In this document: positions 19,421-29,272 of the stretch, one piece after another
Position numbering within the stretch: position 1 is the first letter of the stretch
Layout: each line of letters begins with the position of its first letter
From: an uncultured Peptoniphilus sp.
GTDB taxonomy: Bacteria; Bacillota; Clostridia; Tissierellales; Peptoniphilaceae
Assembly: GCA_902489255.1 (NCBI GenBank)
Contig: CABTZF010000010.1
Coordinates: 1-56,396 of the forward strand
DNA length: 56,396 bases
Direction of reading: 5' to 3'
Notes under the pieces: generated by a model
Seen by the model: the letters and a program-made list of their open reading frames with translations, nothing else
Databases searched by the model: none
What the model was told of the DNA's origin: nothing
Program-made: the position numbers and the translations under genes

Positions 19421-20242
19421 ATGACTAAAGTTTTAAAAAGTATTGAATTGAGAAAAAAATTAGAGGAAGAATTAATAGAAAAAATTTCAAATATGGGAGA
19501 AAGACCAACTCTTTCAATAATAAGATTAGGCGAAAAAGATGAAGATTTATCCTATGAAAAAGGACTTTTAAAGACTTCAAAAAAGTTATCTATACCCGTT
19601 GATGTTCATAAACTGCCTGAAGAAGCAAAAACTGAAGAAATAATAGATTTAATAAGAAAACTAAACGCAGATAGTAAGGTTAAGGGAATTTTAATATTCA
19701 GACCTCTACCAAAAAATATAGATGAAAAATTAATAGAACTTGCGATAGATCCGAAAAAAGATTTGGACTGTATAAATCCCATAAATAAAGCTAAGCTTTA
19801 TGATGGAGATGTGTCGGGATTTATGCCGCTTTCGCCCAAGGCTGCAATTGAGCTTTTGGAGTATTACGGTTATGACTTATCAAAAAATGCTTTAATCATA
19901 AACAGGTCACAAGTTGTGGGAAGACCCTTGGCAATGCTTTTATTAAATAGAAATGCAACAGTGACAATAGCTCATTCAAAGACGAAAAATCTTATAGAGC
20001 TTACAAAAAAAGCTGACTATATTTTTACTGCAATGGGAAGCAAAAAATCTTTAGATAAAAGTTATTTTACCAAAGACTCAATAATCATAGATTTAACTAT
20101 TGGGATTGATGAGAATGGAAAACTTTGCGGTGACTTAAATCAAAAAGATATTAAAGAATTTGTAAAGGCTTATACGCCGGTTCCGGGAGGAGTCGGTTCC
20201 TTAACTAATTTATTATTAATTGAGGCAATGATAAATGGATAA
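19421..20242 (+). CDS. folD: Methylene-THF dehydrogenase/methenyl-THF cyclohydrolase
   Basis: A 273-residue FolD, interconverting methylene-, methenyl- and 10-formyl-tetrahydrofolate for purine and one-carbon metabolism. Signatures are VKGILIFRPLPKNID near 85, the NADP-binding INRSQVVGRPLAMLL near 166 and the C-terminal TPVPGGVGSLTNLLL near 250. The usual YxxxK catalytic motif appears as SYEKGLLKTSKKL near residue 45. The stop overlaps the start of the folate cyclo-ligase gene by 8 bases, so the two folate enzymes are coupled. Confidence 0.93.
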   Translation: MTKVLKSIELRKKLEEELIEKISNMGERPTLSIIRLGEKDEDLSYEKGLLKTSKKLSIPVDVHKLPEEAKTEEIIDLIRKLNADSKVKGILIFRPLPKNIDEKLIELAIDPKKDLDCINPINKAKLYDGDVSGFMPLSPKAAIELLEYYGYDLSKNALIINRSQVVGRPLAMLLLNRNATVTIAHSKTKNLIELTKKADYIFTAMGSKKSLDKSYFTKDSIIIDLTIGIDENGKLCGDLNQKDIKEFVKAYTPVPGGVGSLTNLLLIEAMING

Positions 20243-20771
20243 AAAAGAACTAAGAAAAAAATTCAGGGAAAGCAGAGATAATATTTTAAATAGGGAAGAA
20301 CTTTCAAAAAAAATTGCAAAAAACCTCTTTGATTTTTACGAATATCAAAAAGCCAAATCACTATTTATCTTCGTAAGTTTTAGAAGTGAAGTAAATACTG
20401 AAGAAATAATAGAAAAATCTTTAGCAGATGGTAAAATTGTGGCAATTCCAAAAATTTACGGTAATAAAATGAAAGCCATTAGAATAAAATCCTTAAAGGG
20501 TTTAGAAAGAAATCCTATGGGTATTTTGGAACCCAAGGACGATGAAGAATATTATAAAATAGACCTAAGCCTAACACCGGGACTTGCTTTTTCAAAAGAT
20601 GGTTATAGATTAGGGTATGGAGGAGGCTATTATGATAAATTTTTTGAAAAAAATGATAGTTTAAGAGTTGGTCTAGGGTTTGAAATCCAAAAAACTGACA
20701 GCTTGCCCCATAGAAGTTTTGATAAAAAATTAGATTATTTAATAACAGAGAGGGAAATTATTAAATTTTGA
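20235..20771 (+). CDS. 5-formyltetrahydrofolate cyclo-ligase
   Basis: A 178-residue enzyme converting 5-formyl-THF to methenyl-THF with ATP, returning stored folate to the pool that FolD uses. Basic N-terminal helix KKELRKKFRESRD, central FIFVSFRSEVNTEEII, and the C-terminal ATP/folate motif GYRLGYGGGYYDKFF near 130. Length is typical for the YgfA/Fau1 family. Confidence 0.92.
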   Translation: MDKKELRKKFRESRDNILNREELSKKIAKNLFDFYEYQKAKSLFIFVSFRSEVNTEEIIEKSLADGKIVAIPKIYGNKMKAIRIKSLKGLERNPMGILEPKDDEEYYKIDLSLTPGLAFSKDGYRLGYGGGYYDKFFEKNDSLRVGLGFEIQKTDSLPHRSFDKKLDYLITEREIIKF

Positions 20772-20810
20772 CGGTAAAGTTTCATGAATAAAAAATTTTT
20801 TAAAGAAAAT

Positions 20811-20842
20811 AATAAACCCTCTGAAAAGACAGAAGGTTTATT
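20811..20842. terminator. Bidirectional intrinsic terminator
   Basis: AATAAACC (20811-20818) pairs with GGTTTATT (20835-20842), with inner pairing CTCT/AGA and a T-run after it. It separates the plus-strand folate genes from the minus-strand O-acylation pair. Confidence 0.8.
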
Positions 20843-20848
20843 TTTTTG

Positions 20849-21871
20849 TTATTTATTAATATTATAAGTTTTTAAATCCCTTAGCCAGTCCTTATCTAGA
20901 GATGAAGTATCAGTATAAAATCCATTTTTAAACATATAATTTATAAAGAATTTATTAAATTTTTGCGAGCCGGAACTGTTTAGGTGGTAAAAATCGTAGA
21001 AGTCAGTATTTACCAGACCAATTTCTTTTTTATAGTTATTAAAATCAATAAATTCAATTCCTTTTCCTGTAATTTGTTTTTCCCAATAATTGATATTTTC
21101 TACAAAATCCTTCTCATCAAAGATAGGAGTTTTTACAAATATTAGCCTTATATCTTTTTTTTGACAAAGAGAAATCATTTTTAAAAAATATTTTTTATTA
21201 GGAGCAAGGTAGGATTTATCCAGGGCATTTTCAATCATATTTTTGTTACTACACATATTATAATTATTTTTTATAAAGGTCGAGCTGGTTCCTTTTAAGA
21301 GAACATAACCTCTAAGATAATCCTTATAATCTGAACTTTTCACATTAAAATCTTCATCTTTTAGTTCGCTCCACCTATCATGATACTTTATCAGAGGCAA
21401 AAGACTTTGAGCTTTATATTTTAAAGGTACAATTTTTACAATCATATCTAATTTTATATTATTCATTGGAATATAATCTAAATAAGAATGGACTATGCTG
21501 TCATCTTCATCAATTTTATAAACGAGTCCATGAATATCCACGAATATAATTTTAGGTTCATCTTTTTTTATAACCTCTTTTAAATAATAATAAGTTGCCT
21601 TAAATGGTTGAAGCTGGGAAGCCAAAACATAGGACTTAAATCCGGTATTTTCATATATAAGCAGGGGATTAAAAGAACAATAAGAGTGACTTGACCCCAA
21701 GAAAAAAATATCAAAGTCATCTTTTTCATTAAAATAACCGCCAATTTTATTGCCCATATCCCATGGTTTTGCCAGAGATTTCCTTATGAAGATATTATTT
21801 AATTCTACAAGACCTGTTAAAAATATACTGATAAATATTAGTGACAGGAAAATTCTTTTTATTTTTTTCAC
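20849..21871 (-). CDS. SGNH-like membrane-anchored protein, probable partner of the MBOAT acyltransferase
   Basis: A 340-residue protein with one N-terminal TM helix (RIFLSLIFISIFLTGLVEL). Two motifs fit an SGNH hydrolase fold: FFLGSSHSYCSFNP near 56 (block I, with candidate nucleophile Ser) and DFYHLNSSGSQKF near 305 (the D-x-x-H block). Such proteins pair with MBOAT enzymes, as in AlgX/AlgJ or DltD, to complete O-acylation of surface polymers outside the membrane. Its start lies 12 bases after the MBOAT stop, so the two are co-transcribed. Confidence 0.78.
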   Translation of the reverse strand: MKKIKRIFLSLIFISIFLTGLVELNNIFIRKSLAKPWDMGNKIGGYFNEKDDFDIFFLGSSHSYCSFNPLLIYENTGFKSYVLASQLQPFKATYYYLKEVIKKDEPKIIFVDIHGLVYKIDEDDSIVHSYLDYIPMNNIKLDMIVKIVPLKYKAQSLLPLIKYHDRWSELKDEDFNVKSSDYKDYLRGYVLLKGTSSTFIKNNYNMCSNKNMIENALDKSYLAPNKKYFLKMISLCQKKDIRLIFVKTPIFDEKDFVENINYWEKQITGKGIEFIDFNNYKKEIGLVNTDFYDFYHLNSSGSQKFNKFFINYMFKNGFYTDTSSLDKDWLRDLKTYNINK

Positions 21872-21883
21872 TTTATCAAGTCC

Positions 21884-23332
21884 TTAAAATTGGAAGTATA
21901 TAAATTGAGATTCTGAAAATCCAGGTCCATAAATTCCAAATATTAGTATAGAAAATATTATTATAAAATATAAGGCCCATCTTAAGGGTAGGAAAAATTT
22001 CTGCAAAATTTTTAAGGGGTCGATTTTATTATATTTTATTAGATCAACAAGAAATAAAATAAATAAAGAAATACCGAGTACAGCTAAATTATTATAGCCA
22101 AAGTTTGTTTTTTCTAAATCTTTAAAAAATAAAGGCCAAGAAAGATTAAAGGCAAATAAATTTTTAATAAATATGTTTGCCTCTTTTATATTTTTTGCTC
22201 TAAAAAATATAAAGGCAAAGACTACAAATAAAAAGCAAAATATTCTTCTTAAAAAATCAAAGAAGAAATTAGATTTTTTCTTAAGGATACCGCTTATATT
22301 TTCAATTATTATCAATATACCATGGATTATGCCCCAAACAACAAAGGACATATCAGCACCATGCCAAAGACCGCTCACCGAAAAAACAATAAAAAAATTA
22401 AAGTATTGTCTTAATTTACCCTTCCTGTTTCCACCCAAGGGTATATAAAGATAATCTTTAAACCACGTGGACAATGAAATATGCCATCTGTGCCAAAATT
22501 CTGTTATTGATTTTGATAAAAAAGGTTCCCTAAAATTGTCCATAAGGTCTATATCTAAAATTTTTGCTGACCCTTTTGCAATTATAGAATAAGAATAAAA
22601 GTCACAATAAATCTGTACAGTAAAAAGGATGGCGGCTAAAATAAGTATTGAGGACGAATAATTTTCTATTGAGTCAAAAGTACTGTTGACTAAAATTGCA
22701 GCCCTATCAGCAATTACCAGCTTTAAAAAATATCCCCAAGTTATTAGAGATAGACCTCTTACTAAATTCTCATAAGAAAAAATTTTTTTACTTTTTATTT
22801 GCGGCAGGAGATTGTCAGATCTTTCAATGGGACCTGCAACTAGTTGCGGGAAAAAAGATACAAAAAGAGCATAATTTATAAAATTTTTCTCAGCTTTTAT
22901 ATCTTTTCTATATACATCAATGGTGTAACCAAGAGCTTGAAAAGTATAAAAAGAAATCCCTACAGGAAGCAAAAAATTAAGCTGAGCTTTAATGGGATTT
23001 AAAGATAAAAATGTAAGCAAATCGTTTAATGAATTTACTGCAAAGTTAAAGTATTTAAAGAAAAATAAAATTCCCAGGTTTATAAAAAAGCAAACAAAGA
23101 CCGCAAGCTTTTTTTTATTTGTATAATTTTGATTTATATCAATATAAATGCCTGTAAAATATGTAATAACTATGGATAAAATCATGAGCAATGTATATTT
23201 TACATTCCAGCATGAGTAGAAGAAAAAAGAGGCTATTAGTAAAAATATTTTTTTGAATTTTTGCGGTAGTAAAAAGAATAGTATTACTATGCTCGGAAAA
23301 AATATTAAATAAGTTAAAGAATTAAATAGCAT
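21884..23332 (-). CDS. MBOAT-family O-acyltransferase
   Basis: A 482-residue polytopic membrane protein. Family marks are ITEFWHRWHISLSTWFKDYL near 277, YIPLGGNRKGK near 295 and the catalytic SGLWHGADMSFVVWG with His near 324. Related AlgI and DltB proteins move acyl groups across the membrane for O-acetylation of polysaccharide or D-alanylation of teichoic acid. No dlt genes are adjacent, and the downstream partner is an SGNH-type protein, so polysaccharide O-acetylation is more likely. The ATG at 23332 follows GGAGG. Confidence 0.9.
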   Translation of the reverse strand: MLFNSLTYLIFFPSIVILFFLLPQKFKKIFLLIASFFFYSCWNVKYTLLMILSIVITYFTGIYIDINQNYTNKKKLAVFVCFFINLGILFFFKYFNFAVNSLNDLLTFLSLNPIKAQLNFLLPVGISFYTFQALGYTIDVYRKDIKAEKNFINYALFVSFFPQLVAGPIERSDNLLPQIKSKKIFSYENLVRGLSLITWGYFLKLVIADRAAILVNSTFDSIENYSSSILILAAILFTVQIYCDFYSYSIIAKGSAKILDIDLMDNFREPFLSKSITEFWHRWHISLSTWFKDYLYIPLGGNRKGKLRQYFNFFIVFSVSGLWHGADMSFVVWGIIHGILIIIENISGILKKKSNFFFDFLRRIFCFLFVVFAFIFFRAKNIKEANIFIKNLFAFNLSWPLFFKDLEKTNFGYNNLAVLGISLFILFLVDLIKYNKIDPLKILQKFFLPLRWALYFIIIFSILIFGIYGPGFSESQFIYFQF

Positions 23333-23421
23333 AAAACCTCCATTAACATATTATAGCAGAAAATATTAATTATAAAAGATTATAAAAAATTTAAAAAATG
23401 TTGTATTAACAATAGAAATAA

Positions 23422-23450
23422 TTGATAATTATTGTTAATATGATATTAGA
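23422..23450 (+). promoter_or_regulatory. Promoter with Fur-like box upstream of the GTPase/ABC cluster
   Basis: The sequence TGATAAT-T-ATTGTTA (23423-23437) agrees with the 7-1-7 Fur consensus TGATAATnATTATCA at 12 of 14 fixed positions. It overlaps a candidate -35 TTGATA (23422-23427), with TATTAG at 23444-23449 as a weak -10. A looser inverted repeat, TTAACAATA/TTATTGTTAA, spans 23407-23438. Iron-dependent repression of the following three genes is inferred. Confidence 0.55.
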
Positions 23451-23473
23451 AAAAATATAAAGGGATGAGTTTT

Positions 23474-24622
23474 ATGGATATTAATCAAACAGTATATATA
23501 TTATGTAGTGAAAATAAAGATTTGAGAGATTTTCTAATCTCTAAAGGCTTTAATAATTTGTCTAATGACACAATGTTTAATACTATGGCAAAAATGATAA
23601 AGTTAAAAGATGCCTTAAAATTAAAAAATATAGATGCAGAGATTTTTCAAGAAGAATACAAAAGTTTTTCAGCAAAAGTGATTGAAAATGAAAATTTTGA
23701 AAATAAAGATTCAAAATACACGATAGAAGGAGCAGTGCCTTGTCCTATAAGAGTTCCCCTGATGGAATCTTTAAAAGACTTTTCTTCAGGCAAGGATATG
23801 GATATAGATTTTGATTTGAGATCAGCAAACCTTGGTATGGATTTTGTATTTGATAAGTTCAAAAATAAAAAGAAACTTCCAGACTTAATCACAACAGCTG
23901 GATTTGAATTAATTTTAGATGACAAAATATATGAAGAGGTTAAAAAGTCTTATACAGATTGCAATATACCAATAAATGATGATTTTATAAAAAGAGGAAT
24001 AGATTTAAAAGACCCTGAAGGAATTTTTCATATTTTAGGAATTGTGCCGGCTGTTTTTATTGTTAACAAAGAACTTTTAGGTTCAAGGAAGATGCCAAAT
24101 TCTTGGGAAGACTTGTTGAGTGGAGAATTTGAAAATTCTATAACTATTCCTGTAGCAGACCTTGATATGTATAATGCAATTTTAATTACAATATATGCTA
24201 ATTTTGGTCTTGATGGTGTAAAAAAATTAAAGGACGGATTTTTTTCAAAGCTTCACCCGGCCCAAATGGTAAAGGCAGATAGGAACAATGCTTCTTGTAT
24301 AAGTATTTGTCCATACTTTTTTGCAACCATGATTTCATCAGATTCTCTTAAACTTGTATGGCCAAAAGAAGGGGCGATAATTTCACCAATATTTATGACT
24401 GCAAAAAAAGAAAGCCTAAAAAATGTAAAGGATGCAATTGATTATTTTACGTCTAAAAAAGTTGGACAAATATTTTCTTTTAATGGAAAATTTCCATCTA
24501 CAGTAGTGGGAATTGACAATAATTTATCTAAAGACCAAAAGTTTTTATGGGCAGGATGGGAAATGTTAAATAATGAAAGAGAAAAATTTAAAAGTCAAAT
24601 TTCACAATATTTTGATTTATAA
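23474..24622 (+). CDS. Solute-binding-like protein without signal peptide
   Basis: A 382-residue protein. Residues 1-65 resemble a DUF1858-type helical domain (RDFLISKGFNNLSNDTMFN, then LKDALKLKNIDAEIF). The remainder resembles a periplasmic substrate-binding fold: IVPAVFIVNKELLG, MPNSWEDLLSGEF, VKKLKDGFFSKLHPAQM. There is no signal peptide or lipobox, so it is expected in the cytosol. Two starts are close together; ATG 23474 is preferred because AAAGGGATG is properly spaced. It is followed after 14 bases by a GTPase and then by an ABC ATPase. A metal- or FeS-handling role is an inference from the Fur-like box and neighbours. Confidence 0.65.
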   Translation: MDINQTVYILCSENKDLRDFLISKGFNNLSNDTMFNTMAKMIKLKDALKLKNIDAEIFQEEYKSFSAKVIENENFENKDSKYTIEGAVPCPIRVPLMESLKDFSSGKDMDIDFDLRSANLGMDFVFDKFKNKKKLPDLITTAGFELILDDKIYEEVKKSYTDCNIPINDDFIKRGIDLKDPEGIFHILGIVPAVFIVNKELLGSRKMPNSWEDLLSGEFENSITIPVADLDMYNAILITIYANFGLDGVKKLKDGFFSKLHPAQMVKADRNNASCISICPYFFATMISSDSLKLVWPKEGAIISPIFMTAKKESLKNVKDAIDYFTSKKVGQIFSFNGKFPSTVVGIDNNLSKDQKFLWAGWEMLNNEREKFKSQISQYFDL

Positions 24623-24636
24623 GTAAAGGAGAAATA

Positions 24637-25320
24637 ATGAGATTTATTACTTTTTCAGGACCTCCATCTTCTGGTAAAAGTTCTGTAATAATTAATACAA
24701 TTAAAAATTTAAAAAAAGACGGTATAAAAGTTGGAGTAGTAAAGTTTGATTGTTTATATACTGATGATGACAAACTATACAAAAACGCAGGAATATTGGT
24801 AAAAAAAGGTTTATCTGGAGCCTTATGCCCTGACCATTTTTTTGTTTCTAATATTGAAGAAATTTTAAATTGGGCTAAAGAAAATTCTCTTAATATTTTA
24901 ATAACTGAGTCTGCCGGTTTGTGCAATAGATGTTCACCATATTTAAAAAATATTTTGGGAATATGTGTGATTGATAATTTGTCTGGAGTAAATACACCTA
25001 TGAAAATTGGTCCTATGCTTAGAAATGCTGATATTGTTGTTATCACCAAGGGAGATATAGTTTCTCAAGGGGAGAGAGAGGTTTTTTCATCAAGAGTTTT
25101 AGCTGTTAATCCAAGGGCAATAGTTATGAATATAAATGGTCTTTCCGGACAAGGAAGTCTTGAATTATCTATGATTTTAAAAGAAAAATCAAAAGATCTT
25201 AAAGAACAAGAAAATTTAATTTTGAGATATCCCATGCCAACTGCTCTATGCTCATATTGCTTGGGAGAAACTAGAGTTGGTGAAAAATATCAATTGGGAA
25301 ATGTTAAGAAAATCAGGTGA
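24637..25320 (+). CDS. G3E/SIMIBI-type GTP-binding protein with cysteine motifs
   Basis: A 227-residue P-loop protein. Walker A is GPPSSGKSSVI (residues 6-16). Other marks are ITESAGLCNRCSPY near 88 with a CxxC, VVITKGD near 132 as the guanine-specificity region, VMNINGLSGQGSLEL near 165, and a C-terminal LCSYCLGETRVGEKY with a second CxxC. The fold resembles HypB/UreG/CobW metallochaperone GTPases. The two CxxC pairs could bind a metal or Fe-S cluster. It is the middle gene of the Fur-box cluster, and its stop lies 4 bases before the next start. Confidence 0.75.
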   Translation: MRFITFSGPPSSGKSSVIINTIKNLKKDGIKVGVVKFDCLYTDDDKLYKNAGILVKKGLSGALCPDHFFVSNIEEILNWAKENSLNILITESAGLCNRCSPYLKNILGICVIDNLSGVNTPMKIGPMLRNADIVVITKGDIVSQGEREVFSSRVLAVNPRAIVMNINGLSGQGSLELSMILKEKSKDLKEQENLILRYPMPTALCSYCLGETRVGEKYQLGNVKKIR

Positions 25321-25324
25321 AAAT

Positions 25325-26296
25325 ATGAAGATAAGTGAAATTTTAGAAAAATATCCTTTTGCACAAGCTTATTTTGAAAATAATAAATTAGATATAGAAG
25401 GAAAAGAAGCTGAGGATTTTGATTATTTTCTTAAAAACATCTCTGATGAAAAATTAGAAGAACTTGCAACGGATAGAAAAGCTTTAAAAGATGGCTTAAA
25501 AAGTTTTATTGATTCTATGATGGAGTTTTTATCAGATAATCAAATACACTCAATAACTATACTTCCAGGTAAGGATAAAGATGGAAATAAGGAAAATTTT
25601 AAAGAGATAATCTTAGAAAAATCTAATGTTATTTCAATAGTTGGTCCAACAGGCTCCGGCAAATCCAGACTTCTTTCTGATATAGATTGGCTTGCTCAGG
25701 GAGATACACCCACAGGAAGGAAAATATTAGTTAATGGACAAAAACCAAATTCAACTATGAGATTTTCAACTCAGGATAAAATTGTCGCAGAACTTTCACA
25801 AAATATGAATTTTGTAATGGATTTAACTGTAAAAGAATTTATAGAGCTTCATTCAAAATCAAGATTAATTGACCCCAAAGAAAAAATAAAAAAAATAATA
25901 GAAGATGCCAATAATTTAGCAGGAGAAAAATTTTCTTTAGATACTAATATAACCGAGCTTTCCGGTGGTCAATCAAGAGCCCTTATGATCTCTGATACTG
26001 CTAATCTCTCAAAATCTCCAATAGTTTTAATTGATGAAATAGAAAATGCAGGAATTGACAGGAAAAAAGCCGTTGAGCTTTTAATGTCGCAAGATAAAAT
26101 TGTAATTATCTCCACCCACGACCCCACCCTTGCCCTCATGGCTGATAAAAGAATTGTTATAAAAAATGGTGGGATATATAAAATAATTGAAACATCTGTA
26201 CATGAAAGGAAAATTCTTAACAAATTAGAAGGTATAGATGAATATTTAGAAACATTAAGAAATAATTTAAGAAACGGACAAAAGATTAATGGATAA
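25325..26296 (+). CDS. ABC-type ATPase with N-terminal ScdA-like domain
   Basis: A 323-residue protein. The first 70 residues (ISEILEKYPFAQAYFENNKL) resemble the short N-terminal domain of ScdA/Ric iron-sulfur repair proteins. The ABC domain follows: Walker A GPTGSGKSR near 107, signature LSGGQSRAL near 213, Walker B PIVLIDEIE near 234, and His-switch ISTHDP near 260. No permease gene is adjacent, so it probably does not power a classical transporter. An upstream frame adds 16 residues inside the GTPase gene; the ATG at 25325 is preferred because AGGTG precedes it. Confidence 0.75.
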   Translation: MKISEILEKYPFAQAYFENNKLDIEGKEAEDFDYFLKNISDEKLEELATDRKALKDGLKSFIDSMMEFLSDNQIHSITILPGKDKDGNKENFKEIILEKSNVISIVGPTGSGKSRLLSDIDWLAQGDTPTGRKILVNGQKPNSTMRFSTQDKIVAELSQNMNFVMDLTVKEFIELHSKSRLIDPKEKIKKIIEDANNLAGEKFSLDTNITELSGGQSRALMISDTANLSKSPIVLIDEIENAGIDRKKAVELLMSQDKIVIISTHDPTLALMADKRIVIKNGGIYKIIETSVHERKILNKLEGIDEYLETLRNNLRNGQKING

Positions 26297-26319
26297 AGAC
26301 TTGGATTTTTCGAGTCTTT
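26295..26319 (+). terminator. Weak intrinsic terminator
   Basis: AAAGACT (26295-26301) pairs with AGTCTTT (26313-26319), and AT-rich sequence follows without a long T-run. It ends the GTPase/ABC cluster. Confidence 0.45.
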
Positions 26320-26374
26320 ATTAAATTTATTTTATATATATTAACTTTAGGTTATAATAGGGAAAGGAGGTATT

Positions 26375-29272
26375 ATGGAAAATTATAAATTATTGGAAAA
26401 AAAATATATAGATGAAGTGGCTTCCGAATGTTTAGTCTATGAACATATAAAAACGGGTGCCAGAGTCTTAACCTTACAAAATGATGATAATAATAAGGCT
26501 TTCGGCATTGGTTTTCGTACTCCGCCAAAATTTGGAAATGGCGCAGCTCATATTGTAGAACACTGTGTGCTCTCGGGTTCAAGAAAATATAGGACAAAAG
26601 AACCCTTTATGGATTTAATTAAGTCTTCTTTACAAACTTTTTTAAATGCTATGACCTTTCCCGATAAAACAATTTATCCCATATCTTCAAGGAATGAAAA
26701 AGATTTTGACAATTTAATGGACGTTTACTTAGATGCAGTTTTTTATCCGAGAATATATGAAGAAGAAAAAATATTTTTGCAAGAAGGTTGGCATTATGAA
26801 TTTGATCCTAAGACAGATAAATTAATTTATAACGGGGTTGTTTATAATGAAATGAAAGGAGTATATTCACAAGCAGAAAACATTGTTGCAAATGAATTTA
26901 TATTTAATTTACACGAAGGTTCTTCTTATGGAGTTGATTCCGGAGGAGATCCTAAACTAATCCCAACTTTATCCTATGAAGAATTTTTAGATTTTCATAA
27001 AAAATATTATCATCCTTCTAATTCATATATTTACTTATACGGTCAAATGGATATGGAAGAAAAACTTCAATATATTCATGAAAATTATCTAAATAATTTT
27101 AGAAAAGAGGAAATTGATTCGGAAATTACTCTTAATAAAGCTTTGGAAAAGACCAAAATAGTAGAAACAAGTTTTTCGGCTTCAAAAGAAGAACTTGGAT
27201 CTAATAGAGATTTCTTGCTCTATGGGTGGTGTTTGGGAGAAGCCCTAAATAAAAAAGATGCCTTTATGAGAGATTTTTTATCAGAACTATTAATTGATGC
27301 AGAAGGAGCACCTTTAAAAAGAGCTCTTATAGATGCAAAAATGGGGGAAGATGTTTATGCTGAAACTTCAACAGCAAAAACTTTAGATCTTGGGCTAGTG
27401 CTTAAAAATACATCTTTTGACAAGTTAAGTGAATTTAAGAAAATAATTGATGATGCCTTAAGGAATATAGTTACTAACGGAATTGACAAAAAACTTTTAC
27501 AAGCAACTCTATCACGGTTTGAATTTAATTATAGAGAAGGCGGAGGTACTCAAAAGGCAATAATATATTATATAAGAGCCCTAAATTCTTGGCTTTATGA
27601 CAGAAGCCCTTTAGATTCTTTAGAATTTAACGATATTATTCATGAAATTAAAGAGTCTATTGATGATGGTTTTATTGAAAAATATATTGAAGAGAAATTT
27701 ATTAACAATAAATACTCCATAATTTTATCTTGCAAACAAGAATTGGATAAAAATTTAAAGGAAGAAAAAGAACTTGAAGCTAAACTTAAGGAATTTAAAA
27801 ATACACTTTCAGATGAAAAAATAAAAATGATTAAATCCAAGCAAGAAGAATTATTTGCCTACCAATTAAACGAAGATTCACAAGAGGATAAAAAGTCAAT
27901 CCCAAGTCTTAAACTTTCTGATATTTCTGAAGGTATAACAGTTTATAAATATGAAGAAGATAAAATTTCAGATTCAATATATTTAAAATCTGAAGAAGCA
28001 ACAAACGATATAGTCTACACAATAATTTCACAAAATATCGACTTTTTAACAAAGAATGAAATAAAAGATCTGCCTTTGATATTAAGTTTATTGGGAAGAC
28101 TTGATACAAAAAATTATTCTTATAAAGAACTTGATAATGAAATATATATTGCGTCAGGAGGGATATCTTTTACAGCTGCAAGTTATAACCTTGAAGATAC
28201 AGATAAATTCTTACCTAGATTAAATATAAGCTTAAAAACTTTAAAAGAAAATTTTGCAAAAACTATAGATTTAATTATTGAAATTATTAAAAATACAAAA
28301 TTTACAGACAAGGCAAGAATAAAAGAATTACTTTTACTGGAAAAATCTCAAATAGAGCAAGGTTTATTGTCCAGCGGAATGACGGTGGCAATGAATTTAG
28401 TAAAAAGTTATTATTCCCCTGCAGGCAGCTACAATTCAGAAGTTCAAGGACTTGATTTTTATAATTATTTATCAGAAACACTTGAAAATTTTGATGAAAA
28501 ATATAATGAATTAAAAAATAGACTTGATAAATTATATAAGAAGCTATTCAATAAAAATGGTTTAATAATTTCTTCAGTAGCTAAAGAAGAAGACTTAGAA
28601 AATAATAAAGAAGCCTTAGAAAAATATATTGGAGAATTAAATTTTGAAAAATTAAAAAAATTTGAATATCAAATAGAGAAAAATAATAAAAATCAGGCTA
28701 TTTATTTGTCATCTAATGTAAACTTTATTTCAAAGGGTTATAATCTAAACTATTTAGGAGAAAAATATACAGGAGATAAAGCAGTTCTTGCAAGTATTTT
28801 GTCATCAGCCTACCTGCATAATGAAATAAGGGCAAAAGGCGGGGCTTATGGAGCAGGTATAGTATTTATGAGAAGCGGGGATATGCTAACCTATTCTTAT
28901 AGGGATCCCAATGTAGAAAATACAATAAAAGTCTATGATAAAATGCCGGAATTTTTAAGAAATTTAAGCTTAACAGAAGAAGAACTGAAAAATTTTATAA
29001 TAGGAAGTATGAACAGCTTCGATCCTCTATTATCCTTATCAGCAATAGATGCTCTTAATTTAACAAAATATTTAACGGGACTTACAGACACAAAAATAAT
29101 TGAAAACAAAAAAGAAGCCCTAAATACAACTTTGGAAAAATTAAAATCATATGCTGATATAATAGAAAAAGCTATAAAGGAAAATTATATAGGTGCCATA
29201 GGAAATGAAGAAAAATTGAGAGAAAATTCAAAATATTTTAAAGAAATAATTCCACTCAATAAAAATAATTAA
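26375..29272 (+). CDS. M16C-family zinc metallopeptidase (insulinase/presequence-protease type)
   Basis: A 965-residue cytoplasmic peptidase. The inverted zinc motif HIVEH is at residues 59-63, with the downstream Glu expected in YNEMKGVYSQ near 155. The size and the long linker region near residues 460-500 match the single-chain presequence-protease branch, in which N- and C-halves form a closed chamber degrading peptides. A TATAAT at 26353-26358 and AAAGGAGG precede the ATG. It stands alone. Confidence 0.9.
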   Translation: MENYKLLEKKYIDEVASECLVYEHIKTGARVLTLQNDDNNKAFGIGFRTPPKFGNGAAHIVEHCVLSGSRKYRTKEPFMDLIKSSLQTFLNAMTFPDKTIYPISSRNEKDFDNLMDVYLDAVFYPRIYEEEKIFLQEGWHYEFDPKTDKLIYNGVVYNEMKGVYSQAENIVANEFIFNLHEGSSYGVDSGGDPKLIPTLSYEEFLDFHKKYYHPSNSYIYLYGQMDMEEKLQYIHENYLNNFRKEEIDSEITLNKALEKTKIVETSFSASKEELGSNRDFLLYGWCLGEALNKKDAFMRDFLSELLIDAEGAPLKRALIDAKMGEDVYAETSTAKTLDLGLVLKNTSFDKLSEFKKIIDDALRNIVTNGIDKKLLQATLSRFEFNYREGGGTQKAIIYYIRALNSWLYDRSPLDSLEFNDIIHEIKESIDDGFIEKYIEEKFINNKYSIILSCKQELDKNLKEEKELEAKLKEFKNTLSDEKIKMIKSKQEELFAYQLNEDSQEDKKSIPSLKLSDISEGITVYKYEEDKISDSIYLKSEEATNDIVYTIISQNIDFLTKNEIKDLPLILSLLGRLDTKNYSYKELDNEIYIASGGISFTAASYNLEDTDKFLPRLNISLKTLKENFAKTIDLIIEIIKNTKFTDKARIKELLLLEKSQIEQGLLSSGMTVAMNLVKSYYSPAGSYNSEVQGLDFYNYLSETLENFDEKYNELKNRLDKLYKKLFNKNGLIISSVAKEEDLENNKEALEKYIGELNFEKLKKFEYQIEKNNKNQAIYLSSNVNFISKGYNLNYLGEKYTGDKAVLASILSSAYLHNEIRAKGGAYGAGIVFMRSGDMLTYSYRDPNVENTIKVYDKMPEFLRNLSLTEEELKNFIIGSMNSFDPLLSLSAIDALNLTKYLTGLTDTKIIENKKEALNTTLEKLKSYADIIEKAIKENYIGAIGNEEKLRENSKYFKEIIPLNKNN

